64,000 nucleotides of DNA from positions 1 through 64,000 of the forward strand of contig NZ_JASJAV010000032.1 in the NCBI RefSeq assembly GCF_030066895.1, read 5' to 3'. Source of the DNA: Breoghania sp. Lineage in GTDB: Bacteria > Pseudomonadota > Alphaproteobacteria > Rhizobiales > Stappiaceae. Below the pieces are notes generated by a model. That model was not told the DNA's origin, ran no database searches, and saw nothing but the letters and a program-made list of their open reading frames with translations. A program made the position numbers and the translations under genes. Positions 63,756 through 64,000 of this stretch are shown here, piece after piece; the first letter of the stretch is position 1; each line of letters starts with the position of its first letter.

Positions 63756-64000
63756 TTAGGAAGATCTTCTTTCCAACCATCTGCTGTAGGAGGAGAGGCA
63801 CCAGCACGTGACGAGATACCAAGCTCCGACGAGCAAATATGCTTCCAGGCCGTAGTGCTGCCAGCCGGGATCACTGAAGGCCATCTTGACGGTGGCCATG
63901 TGTCGTGAATGCCGATGATCACGACGAGGGAGGTGTCCTTGTAGGCTCCCAGAACCGTGTTCATGATTTCCGGCATGACTTCCGCAGCGCCTGTGGCAGG
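63756..64000 (-). pseudogene. Amino-acid ABC transporter permease, C-terminal end, cut by window edge
   Basis: Only the last 80 codons are inside the window. It contains LGAYKDTSLVVIIGI, the family segment of AapM/AapQ-like permeases, then a frame change near 63895 to FSDPGWQHYGLEAYLL with a last membrane helix. TAA at 63756-63758. Upstream of the binding protein with a 26-base gap. Confidence 0.6.

Noticed and set aside
1-64000. CRISPR arrays, rRNA operons, insertion-sequence transposases
   Set aside because: I looked for regularly spaced direct repeats, rRNA-like sequence and transposase motifs and saw none.

Overview
The window is GC-rich DNA that reads as an alphaproteobacterium of the Rhizobiales/Rhodobacterales type. 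The indications are AapJ/AapP-like amino-acid transport genes, PotD-type polyamine ABC transporters, a MocR regulator, a TIGR03032 protein, an M41-type AAA protease common in these groups, and the 3' end of an alphaproteobacterial-looking initiator tRNA. Very few long genes are intact. Most are recognisable over their whole length but are cut by single-base frameshifts, often at G/C homopolymers, and by isolated in-frame stops. I count at least 27 such stops (about 13 TAG, 8 TAA, 6 TGA), nearly all explicable as CAG/CAA/CGA/TGG codons hit by C-to-T or G-to-A changes. This is either genuine gene decay or uncorrected sequence error; the sequence alone cannot decide, so broken genes are given as single loci with their breaks listed.

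Layout. (1) 1-1840: the end of a large unrecognised protein and a small hypothetical gene. (2) About 1968-25690: a roughly 24 kb accessory island with two divergent arms that meet at an AT-rich gap (13746-14150). The left arm (minus strand) encodes an unknown protein, one or more very large exported proteins, a MotA/TolQ/ExbB-like channel protein and an AAA+/M41 protease. The right arm (plus strand) encodes a pentapeptide-repeat fragment, an unknown protein, a giant STAND NTPase / kinase-like / SF1 helicase protein, and a second giant protein with a possible phospholipase-D-like segment. The helicase-plus-kinase pairing recalls the Mokosh anti-phage system, but the surroundings do not match any system I know. 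(3) 25855-28500: remnants of a Gfo/Idh/MocA oxidoreductase, a thymidylate-kinase-like gene and a small membrane protein, ending at a 28-nt tRNA 3'-end remnant that may be an integration site.

(4) 29107-53025: a catabolic region. An AAA/Fis regulator precedes a polyamine-type ABC transporter and two aldehyde dehydrogenases (one resembling gamma-aminobutyraldehyde dehydrogenase). Next come a GMC oxidoreductase, two FAD amine/amino-acid oxidases, a cupin, a second polyamine-type ABC transporter, two mandelate-racemase-family enzymes, a MocR regulator and a third aldehyde dehydrogenase. Together they suggest uptake and oxidation of amines or sugar acids. Two copies of an ATTGGA-N12-TCCAAT palindrome lie upstream of MocR-side genes.

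(5) 53252-61700: a large autotransporter adhesin-like gene, a TIGR03032 protein, and a GntR/FCD regulator flanked by two paralogous tyrosine-phosphatase genes, with several GTATAC/TTGTnnnnnnnACAA palindromes in the gaps. (6) 61786-64000: an Aap/Bzt-type amino-acid ABC transporter running off the right edge.
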